64,000 nucleotides of DNA from Bradyrhizobium iriomotense (GTDB taxonomy: Bacteria; Pseudomonadota; Alphaproteobacteria; Rhizobiales; Xanthobacteraceae), in the NCBI RefSeq assembly GCF_018130765.1, contig NZ_JAFCJZ010000024.1:1-64000 (forward strand), written 5' to 3'. The notes beneath the pieces were generated by a model. It had not been told where the DNA came from, made no database searches, and was given only the letters and a program-made list of their open reading frames with translations. The translations under genes and the position numbers were made by a program. Of the stretch, positions 52,254-60,795 are shown piece by piece; position 1 is the first letter of the stretch; the number at the start of each line of letters is the position of its first letter.

Positions 52254-55130
52254 TCAGCTCGCCGCTTCCAGCCGCACTTCGGTCAGCAGGCGCATCGCCG
52301 CATCCGCGTCCATCGGCTCGCCGAAGGCAAAGCCCTGCGCGTATTCGCAGCCCATCTGGTAGAGCTCGACCGCATCGGAATCGGTCTCGGCGCCCTCGGC
52401 CACGACGTCCATGCCGAGGTCGTGCGCAAGCGCGATGATCGACTTCAGGATCACCGGGCGGGTGCCGCGGTTGGTGGTGCGCACGAAGGACTGGTCGATC
52501 TTGATGGTGTCGAATGGGAATCGCTGCAGATAGGCCAGCGAGGAATGGCCGGTGCCGAAATCGTCAAGCGACAGGCCGGTGCCGAGCTCGCGGATGCGCG
52601 TCAGCATCTGAGCTGCGTGCTCCGGGTTCTCCATCACCAGCGATTCCGTCAGCTCCAGCTTGAGCGTGCCGCGCGCCACCGAGGAGCGCGACAGCACGGT
52701 GCGGATGTCGTGGATCAGATCGTGGCGCAGCAGCTGCCGCGAGGAGACGTTGACGCTTGCGAAGATCGGCTCGCGCGAGCGCATCGCGCGCTGCCACACT
52801 GAAAGCTGCTTTGCGGTCTGGTCGAGCACGAACATGCCGAGGTCGACGATCAGGCCGGTCTCCTCCGCAATGCCGATGAACTCCGAGGGCGCCATGCGCC
52901 CGAGCTTCGGATGATCCCAGCGTGCCAGCGCCTCGAAGCCGGCGACGGAGCGATCCTCCAGCCGCACGATCGGCTGGTACAGGATCGTGATCTCCTGCCG
53001 CTCGATGGCGCGGCGCAGCTCGCTCTCCAGCGTCAGCCGGTCGGTCTTCCGTGCACGCATCGCCGGCTTGTACACATCGATGCGGTCGCCGCCGATGCGC
53101 TTGGAATGATACATCGCAAGCTCGGCGTCCTTGATGATCTCGTCGGTGAGCTGAACTTGCGGGTCGGAGAGCGCAAGGCCGATCGAGGCGGTGAGGAAGA
53201 TCTCGCGGTCGTTGAAGGCGATCGGCGCGCGGATGGTCTTGCGGATGGTCTCGGCGAAATTGGTGATCCGCGCCGGGTCCTGCTCCGACAGCAGGATCAG
53301 GCCGAACTGGTCGCCGGCAAGCCGCGCCAGCGTGTCCTGCGGCTTCAGGATGCGGGTGAGGCGGCGGGCGAGCGTCAGCAGGATGGAATCGCCGACCGCA
53401 ATGCCGACGGAATCGTTGACCTGCTTGAAGCGATCGAGGTCGATCACCATCAGCGTCGGCCGCAGCGTTGGCATGGTCTTGGCGAAATGCGCGACCGCGC
53501 CCAGCCGGTCCATGAACAGCTTGCGGTTGGGCAAGCCGGTGAGATTGTCATGCACGGAATCGTGCAGCAGGCGCTCCTCGGCGTTGCGCAGCTCGGTGAC
53601 GTCGGTGAGGGTACCGACCACGCGCGAGACCTCGCCGTCGGAGCCGACCACCGGGCGCGCCTTCAGCGCGAACCACATGAAATGGCCGTCGGGAGTGCGC
53701 AGGCGGAAATCCTGCACCAGGCGGCCGCGGCGCTGGTCGAGCACGCTGTCGAGCGCGGCGCGGAAACGGTCCTGGTCGAGCGGATGCAGCACCTCCAACC
53801 ACGAGGCCGCCGGGCCTTCCAGCGTGCCGCGCTTCAATCCAAGCAGGGCTTCGGTCTCGGGGCTGGTGAAGACCTTGTCGGCGGACACGTCCCAGTCCCA
53901 GATCAGGTCGCCCGAGCCGGCCAGCGCCAAGGCCCGCCGCTCGATGTCGGAGACGACGCCGGTGGTGGCACCGCCACCGGCAAAGGCGTGCTGCATCACC
54001 GTGAAGCCGATCAGCATCACGATCAGCACGAGGCCGCCGAGCAGGGCAGGGCCGACGATGTCGTTGGTGACGGAGCCCGCCACCGTCATGCCGGCCGCGA
54101 CCACCCAGACCACGAGGAGGAACCAGGTCGGGATCAACAGCACCGCGCGGTCGAAGCCGTGGGTCGAGAGATAGACGATCAGCGCAAATCCGGCGAAGGC
54201 GATCAGCACCAGCGAGATACGCGCGATGCCGGAGGCGACGGCCGGATCGAACAGCGCAAGCGCAACGAGAGAGCCGAGGAACGCGAGCCAACCCACCGTG
54301 ATGTGCGAATAGCGCACATGCCATCGACTGAGGTTCAGATAGGCGAACAGGAACACCAGCAGCGTTGCCGCCAGGATCGCTTCGCCCGCCGCGCGCCAGA
54401 TGCGCTCGGCGTTGTTCGACATGTCGAGCACCTTGCCCCAGAAGCCGAAATCGACGCCGATATAGACCAGCACCGCCCAGGCCAGCGCCGCGGCGGCCGG
54501 GAACATGATGCTGCCCTTCACCACGAACAGGATGGTCAGCACCAGCGCAAGCAGGCCGGAGATGCCGATCACGATGCCCTGGTACAGCGTGAACGAGTTG
54601 ACCTTGTCCTTGTAGGCTTCGGGCTCCCACAGATAGAGCTGCGGCAGCTTGTCGGTGCGGAGCTCCGCGACGAAGGTGACAACGGCGCCGGGATCGAGCG
54701 TGATGCGGAACACGTCCGCGGTTGCGCTTTCCTGACGTTCGGGCCGGTCGCCGATCGACGGCGTGATGGTCGCGATGCGCGACAGCCCGAGGTCGGGCCA
54801 CAACAGACCTGACGAAACGATGCGGTAATGCGGAGCGACGATCAGGCGGTCGAGCTGGTCGTCGGTGTTGTTGGCGAGCGCGAACACCACCCAGTTCTGG
54901 CCGCCTTCGCGGGCGCGTACCTCGATGCGGCGGACGATGCCGTCGGTGCCGGGCGCGGTGGAGACCTGGATGCGGTCGGCATCGCTGCGCTGATGCTCGA
55001 GCACGCCGGTGAGGTCGATCGCGGGCGCGTCACTGCGGACGCTGACGGCGTCGAGCGCGCGCGCAGGGTACGCGGCGACGAGAATCATGAGGCCCAGCGC
55101 GATGGGCGCGAGGCACCTGATCAGACGCAA
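52254..55130 (-). CDS. membrane PAS-GGDEF(degenerate)-EAL cyclic-di-GMP protein
   Basis: 958 residues. Signal peptide or first helix (1-25), a periplasmic beta domain (about 30-175), seven to eight membrane helices (about 180-385) as in 7TMR-DISM receptors, PAS (about 405-520, SGDLIWDWDVSADK), GGDEF (about 530-690), and EAL (about 700-950). The cyclase motif is AGDQF rather than GGDEF, so synthesis is unlikely; the EAL half is intact (GFEALARWDHP, DDFGTGHSSLAYL, VVAEGAE). Predicted role: regulated cyclic-di-GMP phosphodiesterase. Confidence 0.92.
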   Translation of the reverse strand: MRLIRCLAPIALGLMILVAAYPARALDAVSVRSDAPAIDLTGVLEHQRSDADRIQVSTAPGTDGIVRRIEVRAREGGQNWVVFALANNTDDQLDRLIVAPHYRIVSSGLLWPDLGLSRIATITPSIGDRPERQESATADVFRITLDPGAVVTFVAELRTDKLPQLYLWEPEAYKDKVNSFTLYQGIVIGISGLLALVLTILFVVKGSIMFPAAAALAWAVLVYIGVDFGFWGKVLDMSNNAERIWRAAGEAILAATLLVFLFAYLNLSRWHVRYSHITVGWLAFLGSLVALALFDPAVASGIARISLVLIAFAGFALIVYLSTHGFDRAVLLIPTWFLLVVWVVAAGMTVAGSVTNDIVGPALLGGLVLIVMLIGFTVMQHAFAGGGATTGVVSDIERRALALAGSGDLIWDWDVSADKVFTSPETEALLGLKRGTLEGPAASWLEVLHPLDQDRFRAALDSVLDQRRGRLVQDFRLRTPDGHFMWFALKARPVVGSDGEVSRVVGTLTDVTELRNAEERLLHDSVHDNLTGLPNRKLFMDRLGAVAHFAKTMPTLRPTLMVIDLDRFKQVNDSVGIAVGDSILLTLARRLTRILKPQDTLARLAGDQFGLILLSEQDPARITNFAETIRKTIRAPIAFNDREIFLTASIGLALSDPQVQLTDEIIKDAELAMYHSKRIGGDRIDVYKPAMRARKTDRLTLESELRRAIERQEITILYQPIVRLEDRSVAGFEALARWDHPKLGRMAPSEFIGIAEETGLIVDLGMFVLDQTAKQLSVWQRAMRSREPIFASVNVSSRQLLRHDLIHDIRTVLSRSSVARGTLKLELTESLVMENPEHAAQMLTRIRELGTGLSLDDFGTGHSSLAYLQRFPFDTIKIDQSFVRTTNRGTRPVILKSIIALAHDLGMDVVAEGAETDSDAVELYQMGCEYAQGFAFGEPMDADAAMRLLTEVRLEAAS

Positions 55131-55269
55131 GGTCAGTTCTCCGCGTTCGACGCAACTCTTCGGTGGAAGACGATTTCACACCGGACAGAATTGGTTCGGT
55201 GCGTCGCGATAGATGCCACGAAAGCGAGGAAAATCAAAGGGTTTCCGGCGTCTCCTGTGGGCCGCTGGC

Positions 55270-56268
55270 CTAGACCTCCAACACAATTTTGCCAATATGT
55301 GCGCTCGTCTCCATGCGCCGGTGGGCGTCGGCTGCCTTTTCCAGCGGGAAAGTGCTGTCCATCAGCGGTTTGACGCGGCCTTCGCGCAAAAGCGGCATCA
55401 CTTTCTGCTCGATTGCGGCCACCATCGCCGCCTTGTCCGCATTACTACGGGGGCGCAGTGTCGAGCCGGTATGGGTCAGGCGTTTGACCATCACCTTGGC
55501 AATATTGGCGGTGATCTTGGGACCGTTGAGCGTTGCGATCTGCACGATGCGGCCGTCGACTGCGGCAGCGTCATAGTTGCGGTCGACATAGTCGCCGGCG
55601 ACCATGTCGAGGATCAGATTGACGCCGGCCTTGTTGGTCTCTTCCTTGACGACAGTGACGAAGTCCTCAGTCTTGTAGTTGATGGCGCGGTCGGCCCCGA
55701 GCTTGAGGCAGGCGTCGACCTTGTCCTGCGATCCCACGGTGACGAACACCTTTGCGCCGAACGCTTTCGCGAGCTGGATCGCCATGGTGCCGATGCCGGA
55801 GGAGCCGCCGTGGATCAGCAGCGTCTCGCCGGCTTTCAGGCCGCCGCGCTCGAACACGTTGTGCCAGACCGTCATCAGGGTTTCCGGCAGCGCGCCGGCT
55901 TCCTTGATCGACAGCGCCGGCGGCACGCTCATCGCCTGGGCATCCTGGGCGATGCAGTACTGCGCATAGCCACCGCCGGCAACGAGCGACATCACCTTGT
56001 CGCCGATCTTGTGCCGCTTGGCATTGCTGCCGACCGCCACCACTTCACCGGCAATCTCGAGGCCGGGCAGGTCGCTGGCGCCGGGCGGCGGCGGATAGGC
56101 GCCGGAGCGCTGCGCGACGTCGGGCCGGTTGACGCCGGCGGCCATCACCTTGACCAGGATCTCGTCAGGACCGGGCTGCGGCAGGCTGCGTTGTTCCGGC
56201 ACCAGCACCTCCGGTCCGCCGGGCTTGGAGATGGCGACCACGGTCATTTGCGCTGGCAGCTTGTCCAT
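55270..56268 (-). CDS. NAD(P)H quinone oxidoreductase (zeta-crystallin/PIG3-type MDR)
   Basis: 332 residues from ATG 56268 (MDKLPAQMTVVAIS). Medium-chain dehydrogenase fold without zinc ligands; N-terminal GROES-like part with VNRPDVAQRSGAYPPPPGAS, then Rossmann motif LIHGGSSGIGTMAIQLAKAF. Reduces quinones or enones with NADPH. AAGGACA lies upstream. Divergent from the DUF1192 gene. Confidence 0.93.
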   Translation of the reverse strand: MDKLPAQMTVVAISKPGGPEVLVPEQRSLPQPGPDEILVKVMAAGVNRPDVAQRSGAYPPPPGASDLPGLEIAGEVVAVGSNAKRHKIGDKVMSLVAGGGYAQYCIAQDAQAMSVPPALSIKEAGALPETLMTVWHNVFERGGLKAGETLLIHGGSSGIGTMAIQLAKAFGAKVFVTVGSQDKVDACLKLGADRAINYKTEDFVTVVKEETNKAGVNLILDMVAGDYVDRNYDAAAVDGRIVQIATLNGPKITANIAKVMVKRLTHTGSTLRPRSNADKAAMVAAIEQKVMPLLREGRVKPLMDSTFPLEKAADAHRRMETSAHIGKIVLEV

Positions 56269-56378
56269 GATGTGTCCTTGAGCAAAGGTGCAGGAGGAAC
56301 GAGGCCATTGCTTAGCCAGCGCGGCCCAAGCTGGCAACCGCTTAAGCCGTGTGCGAGCGCGAACGCAGGAGGAACGAC

Positions 56379-56570
56379 ATGCCGATTGAAGACGACGACC
56401 GCCCGCGCAAGAAGGTCACGCACGAAATCGGACAGGATCTCTCACTCTTGTCAGTGGAGGAGCTGACCGAGCGCGTGACCTTGCTCAAGACCGAGATCGC
56501 CAGACTGGAAGAAGCCGCCACCAAAAAGCGCGCCTCGCGCGATGCGGCGAACAGTTTCTTCAAGTCGTAG
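56379..56570 (+). CDS. DUF1192 protein
   Basis: 63 residues from ATG 56379 with a perfect AGGAGG upstream. DDRPRKKVTHEIGQDLSLLS and then VEELTERVTLLKTEIARLEE form the DUF1192 core, a helical, probably coiled-coil small protein in alphaproteobacteria, of unknown function. The end is followed by a family A repeat. Confidence 0.92.
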   Translation: MPIEDDDRPRKKVTHEIGQDLSLLSVEELTERVTLLKTEIARLEEAATKKRASRDAANSFFKS

Positions 56571-56589
56571 TTGCGGCCACACCATCACC

Positions 56590-56745
56590 GTCGTCCCGGA
56601 CAAGCGCGCCCCAAGCGCGCGCCGATCCGGGACCCATACTCCCAGGGCGAGGTCGTTGCGCGAGGCCGGCAACTCCGAGTCCCCGTCACCACATCCGCCT
56701 GTGGTTATGGGTCCCGGATCTGCGCTTACGCTTGTCCGGGACGAC
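56590..56745. repeat. family A long inverted repeat
   Basis: GTCGTCCCGGACAAGCGC at 56590 pairs with GCTTGTCCGGGACGAC ending at 56745; inner arms GATCCGGGACCCATA and TATGGGTCCCGGATC. Closest in sequence to the 41283-41467 and 13066-13222 copies. Confidence 0.92.
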
Positions 56746-56864
56746 AGCGGAGTGTGTCGGGGTGACCACCGACTTTTGTTCCGCACTGCACTCGGCCGCT
56801 GGCCGACATGGCTAACGAACCCTCAAAAAATTCGTTCGTTTACGGTCGATTAAGCTTTCGGGTT

Positions 56865-56972
56865 TATGACTGGAACTGTCCTCGTTTGGACACCGAGTGG
56901 CTCCTGTCCACTCTGTTTGACGCCTCCCTGTTATCAACTTTCAAAGCCGCCGGTCTCCGGCGGCTCTTTTTT
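56865..56972 (+). ncRNA. candidate trans-acting sRNA with anti-Shine-Dalgarno loops (AbcR/alpha-r15-like)
   Basis: There is no gene in 56571-57190, yet it holds a strong Rho-independent terminator: AGCCGCCGG (56945-56953), loop TCT, CCGGCGGCT (56957-56965), then CTTTTTT. Upstream, GAGTGG/CCACTC (56895-56900 with 56908-56913) forms a hairpin whose loop is CTCCTGT, and an unpaired CGCCTCCCTGTTATCAAC follows. Exposed CUCC/CCUCCC sequences before a GC-rich terminator are the hallmark of AbcR-type alphaproteobacterial sRNAs that block ribosome sites of ABC transporter mRNAs. Family membership is inference; the 5' end is a guess. Confidence 0.55.
56945..56972 (+). terminator. Rho-independent terminator of the candidate sRNA
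   Basis: A 9-bp perfect stem with a 3-base loop and six T residues. Confidence 0.85.
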
Positions 56973-56974
56973 GC

Positions 56975-57038
56975 GTTCTTCAAAGCGTTTTCGAGCGAAG
57001 TGGGTACCGGTTCGCGTCAAGAAAACGCGTCAAAACAA
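56975..57038. repeat. family G rhizobial intergenic repeat
   Basis: The stretch contains CAAAGCGTTTTCGAGCGAAG, then GTGGGTACCGGTTCGCGTC, then AAGAAAACGCGTCAAAACAA. GCGTTTTC and GAAAACGC are inverted copies. I recognise it as a frequently repeated Bradyrhizobium intergenic sequence. Nothing else is recognised in 57039-57190, directly upstream of rcdA. Confidence 0.7.
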
Positions 57039-57190
57039 GAGTCTCCCTTCGGTTGAATTCCGAGGAAAGACCCGCGGAAACCATATCCGCGCTTGTCGCT
57101 GGACTCCGCGCTTCGCCCGCGCAATGATTTGTTCATCATAATCCGGCGCCAAAGCCGGGCGGGTAAACAGTTGCGTAAGGGGCGTTAACC

Positions 57191-57700
57191 ATGGAACGTT
57201 TGCAAGTCGAAGGTGCTCTCGTTCAACTCAGCGAGCGTTTCACCAATTCTGCGGCGTTCGGTGCCCTGTTCCGCGAGGGCATGGACTTGGTCGAAGAGAC
57301 CGCGGCCTATCTCGACGGCGCCGGCCGCGTCGAAGCCAAGGCGCTCGACCGCGCTGTCAGCCTCACCTACGCAACCGAAAGCATGCGCCTGACCACCCGC
57401 CTGATGCAGCTCGCCTCCTGGCTGCTGCTGCACCGCGCGGTCAAGGAAGGCGAGATGACATTGATGCAGGCCAACCGCGAGAAGACCAAGGTCAAGCTGA
57501 CCGCCGCCGATCCCGGCCCCGCCGACACCATCGAGAAGCTGCCCTTGCAGTTGCAGGAGCTGATCCATCGCTCGATGAGCCTGCAGACCCGCGTCCGCCG
57601 CCTCGACACCTCGATCCACACCCCGCCGGCCGAGCACGTCGCCATCGGCAACCCGCTGGTGCCGCACCTCAACGCGCTGAAGGCCGCGTTCGAGCGGTAA
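57191..57700 (+). CDS. rcdA: RcdA family protein (DUF1465), regulator of CtrA degradation
   Basis: 169 residues, all helical. DUF1465/RcdA signature: LFREGMDLVEETAAYLDGAG and LTYATESMRLTTRLMQLASW, then LLLHRAVKEGEMTLMQANRE. In Caulobacter RcdA is an adaptor that with CpdR and PopA delivers CtrA to ClpXP during the cell cycle. The C-terminal tail is longer than the core and less conserved, as expected for the adaptor. Leader not clearly regulated. Confidence 0.92.
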   Translation: MERLQVEGALVQLSERFTNSAAFGALFREGMDLVEETAAYLDGAGRVEAKALDRAVSLTYATESMRLTTRLMQLASWLLLHRAVKEGEMTLMQANREKTKVKLTAADPGPADTIEKLPLQLQELIHRSMSLQTRVRRLDTSIHTPPAEHVAIGNPLVPHLNALKAAFER

Positions 57701-57720
57701 GGTCTATCGACAATCTCGGT

Positions 57721-57820
57721 CGTCATTCCGGGACGCGCCTCTTGGCGCGGGCCCGGAATCCATACTCCCGATCGTGATTATGGATTCCGGGCTCGCGACT
57801 TCGTCGCGCCCCGGAATGAC
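57721..57820. repeat. family B inverted repeat
   Basis: CGTCATTCCGGGACGCG at 57721 pairs with CGCGCCCCGGAATGACG region ending at 57820, with inner arms CCGGAATCCATA and ATGGATTCCGG around the core. It lies between the convergent rcdA and rpmE genes. Confidence 0.88.
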
Positions 57821-57830
57821 GGCCAAAAAC

Positions 57831-57862
57831 AAAAACGCCCCCGGTTTCCCGGGGGCGTTTTT
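57831..57862 (-). terminator. bidirectional Rho-independent terminator of rpmE and rcdA
   Basis: AAAAACGCCCCCGG (57831-57844) and CCGGGGGCGTTTTT (57849-57862) form a 14-bp perfect stem with T-runs on both strands. Confidence 0.92.
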
Positions 57863-57885
57863 CGTCTCCAGCCTTTTGGGCCGGA

Positions 57886-58113
57886 TCAATCCTTTTTGAG
57901 AAAGCCCGAAAACTTCTTCTGGAAGCGCGAGACGCGGCCGCCGCGATCCATCAGCTGCTGAGAGCCGCCGGTCCAGGCCGGGTGCGACTTCGGGTCGATG
58001 TCGAGGTGCAGCTTGTCGCCTTCCTTGCCCCAGGTGGAGCGGGTCTGGTACTCGGTTCCGTCGGTCATCACGACCGTAATCGTATGATAATTCGGATGAA
58101 TTTCGGCTTTCAT
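57886..58113 (-). CDS. rpmE: 50S ribosomal protein L31
   Basis: 75 residues, MKAEIHPNYHTITVVMTDGT and KLHLDIDPKSHPAWTGGSQQ, with the conserved basic C-terminus RVSRFQKKFSGF. It lacks the zinc-binding CxxC cysteines, so it is the C-minus type, normal for alphaproteobacteria. A strong bidirectional terminator follows. It is divergent from the ABC exporter gene. Confidence 0.97.
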   Translation of the reverse strand: MKAEIHPNYHTITVVMTDGTEYQTRSTWGKEGDKLHLDIDPKSHPAWTGGSQQLMDRGGRVSRFQKKFSGFLKKD

Positions 58114-58311
58114 GGCAATTCCTCGGCGCCCCGGCGCCTTCTTGGGTGGCTAGCGAATGACGGATTTGGGCGGCTCTATACCGCACGAACCCCGGCAAAA
58201 CAAGCCATTGTCGGGCTGACGAACCGGGGTTGCCCCTAAGGGACATCCCGGATTTGCCACTACCCTTGCACCAGCCTATTGGGAGCAAAAGCATGCAATG
58301 GGTCGGATCTC

Positions 58312-60162
58312 ATGAGCGCAGTGGAACGGCTTGATGACCAGTATGTCGATCAGCCCCAAATGAATGCCGCAGACACCCCGTCGATCGAGGCCGAGCTGAT
58401 CGAGCAGCCTGCCAAGGGGCGCGCGAAGCTGCGGCCGCTGCTGGCGCTCGCGCCCTATGTGAGCCGTTATCGCGGCCGGGCCGCGCTCGCCTTTGTCGCG
58501 CTCACGATCGCGGCGCTGACCACGCTGCTGGTGCCGGTGGCGGTGCGCCGGATGATAGATTTCGGCCTGACGCCCGAGGGCATCGAGCTCATCAACAGCT
58601 ACTTCTCGGTGATGATCGCTGTCGTCGCCGTGCTCGCGCTGGCGAGCGCCGCGCGCTACTACCTCGTGATGACGATCGGCGAGCGCATCGTCGCCGATTT
58701 GCGCCGTGACGTCTTCGCACATCTCTTGTCGCTCTCGCCCTCCTTCTTCGATTCCGCGCGCAGCGGCGAATTGATCTCGCGCCTCACCGCCGACACCACC
58801 CAGATCAAGTCCGCCGTCGGCGCCTCCGTGTCGATCGCGCTGCGCAACCTGATGATGTTCTTCGGCGCGGCTGCGATGATGGTGATCACCAGCCCGAAGC
58901 TGTCGGGCTTCGTGCTGCTCGCCATTCCCTTGATCGTGCTGCCGCTGGTCGCCTTCGGGCGCTGGGTGCGCCGGCTCTCGCGCAATGCGCAGGACACGCT
59001 CGCCGAGGCGTCCGCCTATGCGGGCGAGCTGGTCGGCGCCATCCGCACCGTGCAGGCCTACACCAGCGAGAATTTTGCCGAGAAGCGTTTCGGCGGCGAG
59101 GTCGAGCAGGCCTATGAGGCAGCGCGCACCTCGACCCAGGCCCGCGCCGTGCTCACCGCCATCATCATCTTCATCGTGTTCGCCAGCGTGGTCGCGATCC
59201 TCTGGATCGGTTCGCATGACGTGCTCACCGGCGCCATCACGCCAGGCCGGCTCGGCCAGTTCGTGCTCTATGCGGCCTTTGCCGCCGCCGGCCTCGGCCA
59301 GCTCAGCGAGGTCTGGGGCGAGGTCTCGGCGGCCTCGGGCGCTGCCGAGCGCCTGTTCGAGATCTTGCACGTGCAGCCCGAGATCGCTGCGCCCGCTGCT
59401 CCGCGCGCGCTGCCGGTACCGCCGCGCGGCGAGGTCGGCTTCGACCGCGTCAGCTTCGCCTATCCGGCGCGGCCCGACGTCAACGTGCTCGACGCGGTGT
59501 CGTTCACCGTGCGCCCCGGCGAGAAGGTCGCAATCGTCGGTCCCTCCGGCGCCGGCAAGAGCACGATCTTTCATCTGCTGCTGCGCTTCTACGATCCGCG
59601 TGGTGGCGCGATCTCGCTCGACGGCGTGCCGGTGAAGTCCGCCGACCCCCGCGACTTCCGCTCCCGCATCGCGCTGGTGCCGCAGGAATCCAACGTGTTC
59701 GCCGCGAGCGCCCGCGAGAACATCCGCTTCGGCCGGCCCGATGCTGGTGATGCCGAGGTCGAGCGCGCCGCCGAGCTCGCGCACGCCGCCGAATTCATCC
59801 GCCGCCTGCCCGAAGGTTTCGATACTCCGCTCGGCGAGCGTGGCGTGACGCTATCGGGCGGCCAGCGCCAGCGCATTGCCATCGCCCGGGCCATCCTGCG
59901 CGATGCGCCGCTCTTGCTGCTGGATGAAGCCACCTCCGCGCTCGACGCCGAAAGCGAGACGCTGGTGCAGACCGCGCTGGAAGAATTGATGCGCCACCGC
60001 ACCACGCTGGTAATCGCCCATCGCCTCGCAACCGTCTTGTCCTGCGACCGCATCCTGGTCATGGACCACGGCAAGATCGTCGAGCAGGGCACGCATGCCG
60101 AGCTCGTCGCCGCGAACGGGCTTTACGCCAGGCTGGCGAGGCTGCAGTTCGAGGGGGCGTGA
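58312..60162 (+). CDS. ABC transporter, fused permease/ATPase (MsbA-like exporter)
   Basis: 616 residues from ATG 58312 (MSAVERLDDQ). N-terminal six-helix ABC_membrane domain (about 65-340, DLRRDVFAHLLSLSPSFFDS) and C-terminal ATPase (about 365-610): Walker A VGPSGAGKSTIFHLLLRFYD, signature LSGGQRQRIAIARAILRDAP, Walker B LLLLDEATSALDAESE, H-loop IAHRLATV. Probably a homodimer exporting lipid or a hydrophobic compound. The substrate is not deducible. Confidence 0.95.
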   Translation: MSAVERLDDQYVDQPQMNAADTPSIEAELIEQPAKGRAKLRPLLALAPYVSRYRGRAALAFVALTIAALTTLLVPVAVRRMIDFGLTPEGIELINSYFSVMIAVVAVLALASAARYYLVMTIGERIVADLRRDVFAHLLSLSPSFFDSARSGELISRLTADTTQIKSAVGASVSIALRNLMMFFGAAAMMVITSPKLSGFVLLAIPLIVLPLVAFGRWVRRLSRNAQDTLAEASAYAGELVGAIRTVQAYTSENFAEKRFGGEVEQAYEAARTSTQARAVLTAIIIFIVFASVVAILWIGSHDVLTGAITPGRLGQFVLYAAFAAAGLGQLSEVWGEVSAASGAAERLFEILHVQPEIAAPAAPRALPVPPRGEVGFDRVSFAYPARPDVNVLDAVSFTVRPGEKVAIVGPSGAGKSTIFHLLLRFYDPRGGAISLDGVPVKSADPRDFRSRIALVPQESNVFAASARENIRFGRPDAGDAEVERAAELAHAAEFIRRLPEGFDTPLGERGVTLSGGQRQRIAIARAILRDAPLLLLDEATSALDAESETLVQTALEELMRHRTTLVIAHRLATVLSCDRILVMDHGKIVEQGTHAELVAANGLYARLARLQFEGA

Positions 60163-60197
60163 GGCTGAGGCGTTCAGAACGCCTCCTCAATCACGGT

Positions 60198-60336
60198 GTC
60201 GTCCCGGCGCAGGCCGGGACCCATAACCCCAGGAAGAAGTTTGGCGAAGGCTCGTCGTGAGGAGTCTTCCCGCGGTACGGCCACCTCCGCCAATCGATAG
60301 ATCACGCGGTATGGGTCCCGGCCTGCGCCGGGACGA
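60198..60336. repeat. family A long inverted repeat
   Basis: GTCGTCCCGGCGCAGGCCGG at 60198 pairs with CCGGCCTGCGCCGGGACGAC ending at 60336, between the convergent ABC exporter and GNAT genes. Confidence 0.93.
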
Positions 60337-60348
60337 CGGCGGAGAGAC

Positions 60349-60795
60349 TCACGCCCGCCACACCATCTTCAGCACCGGCCGGCCCGAGGTCGGGTTCACG
60401 TCGTCGCCGGCATGGGCAAAGCCGTTGCGCTCGTAGAAGCGGATGGCGCGGGCGTTGTCCTTGTTGACGAGCAGCGTGACGCCTGACGGCGACAGCCGCT
60501 TGGCCTCATCCACCAGCAGCCGTGCCGCATCCGAGCCCCAATGCGCGGGATCGACCACGAGCTGGTCGAGATAACCCTCGCCGTCGATGGTGACGAAGCC
60601 GGTCAGCACGCCGTCCTGTTCGGCAACGACAATCGACGCCTTCGGCACCAGATCCTTGCGCCAGCGCTCGCGCCACCATTCCAGCCGCGCGGCGAAGTCG
60701 ATCTGCGGATAGGCCTGCTGCCAGGTTCGATGCCAGAGGTCGATCGAGGCTGTCTCGTCCTCGGGGCGGTAGGGGCGGAGGTGGATCGCGCTCAC
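60349..60795 (-). CDS. GNAT family N-acetyltransferase
   Basis: 148 residues, GTG start (first residues MSAIHLRPYRPEDETASIDL). The acetyl-CoA-binding region is WGSDAARLLVDEAKRLSPSG, followed by VNKDNARAIRFYERNGFAHA, the standard GNAT motif A/B segment. Acetyl acceptor unknown. It overlaps the following OmpA-like gene by 1 bp, so the two are coupled with the MotA-like gene in one leftward operon. Confidence 0.9.
   Translation of the reverse strand: MSAIHLRPYRPEDETASIDLWHRTWQQAYPQIDFAARLEWWRERWRKDLVPKASIVVAEQDGVLTGFVTIDGEGYLDQLVVDPAHWGSDAARLLVDEAKRLSPSGVTLLVNKDNARAIRFYERNGFAHAGDDVNPTSGRPVLKMVWRA

Noticed and set aside
56809..57056. Short rightward frames over the candidate sRNA
   Set aside because: They run straight through the terminator hairpin and the family G repeat and lack ribosome sites, so they are not convincing genes.
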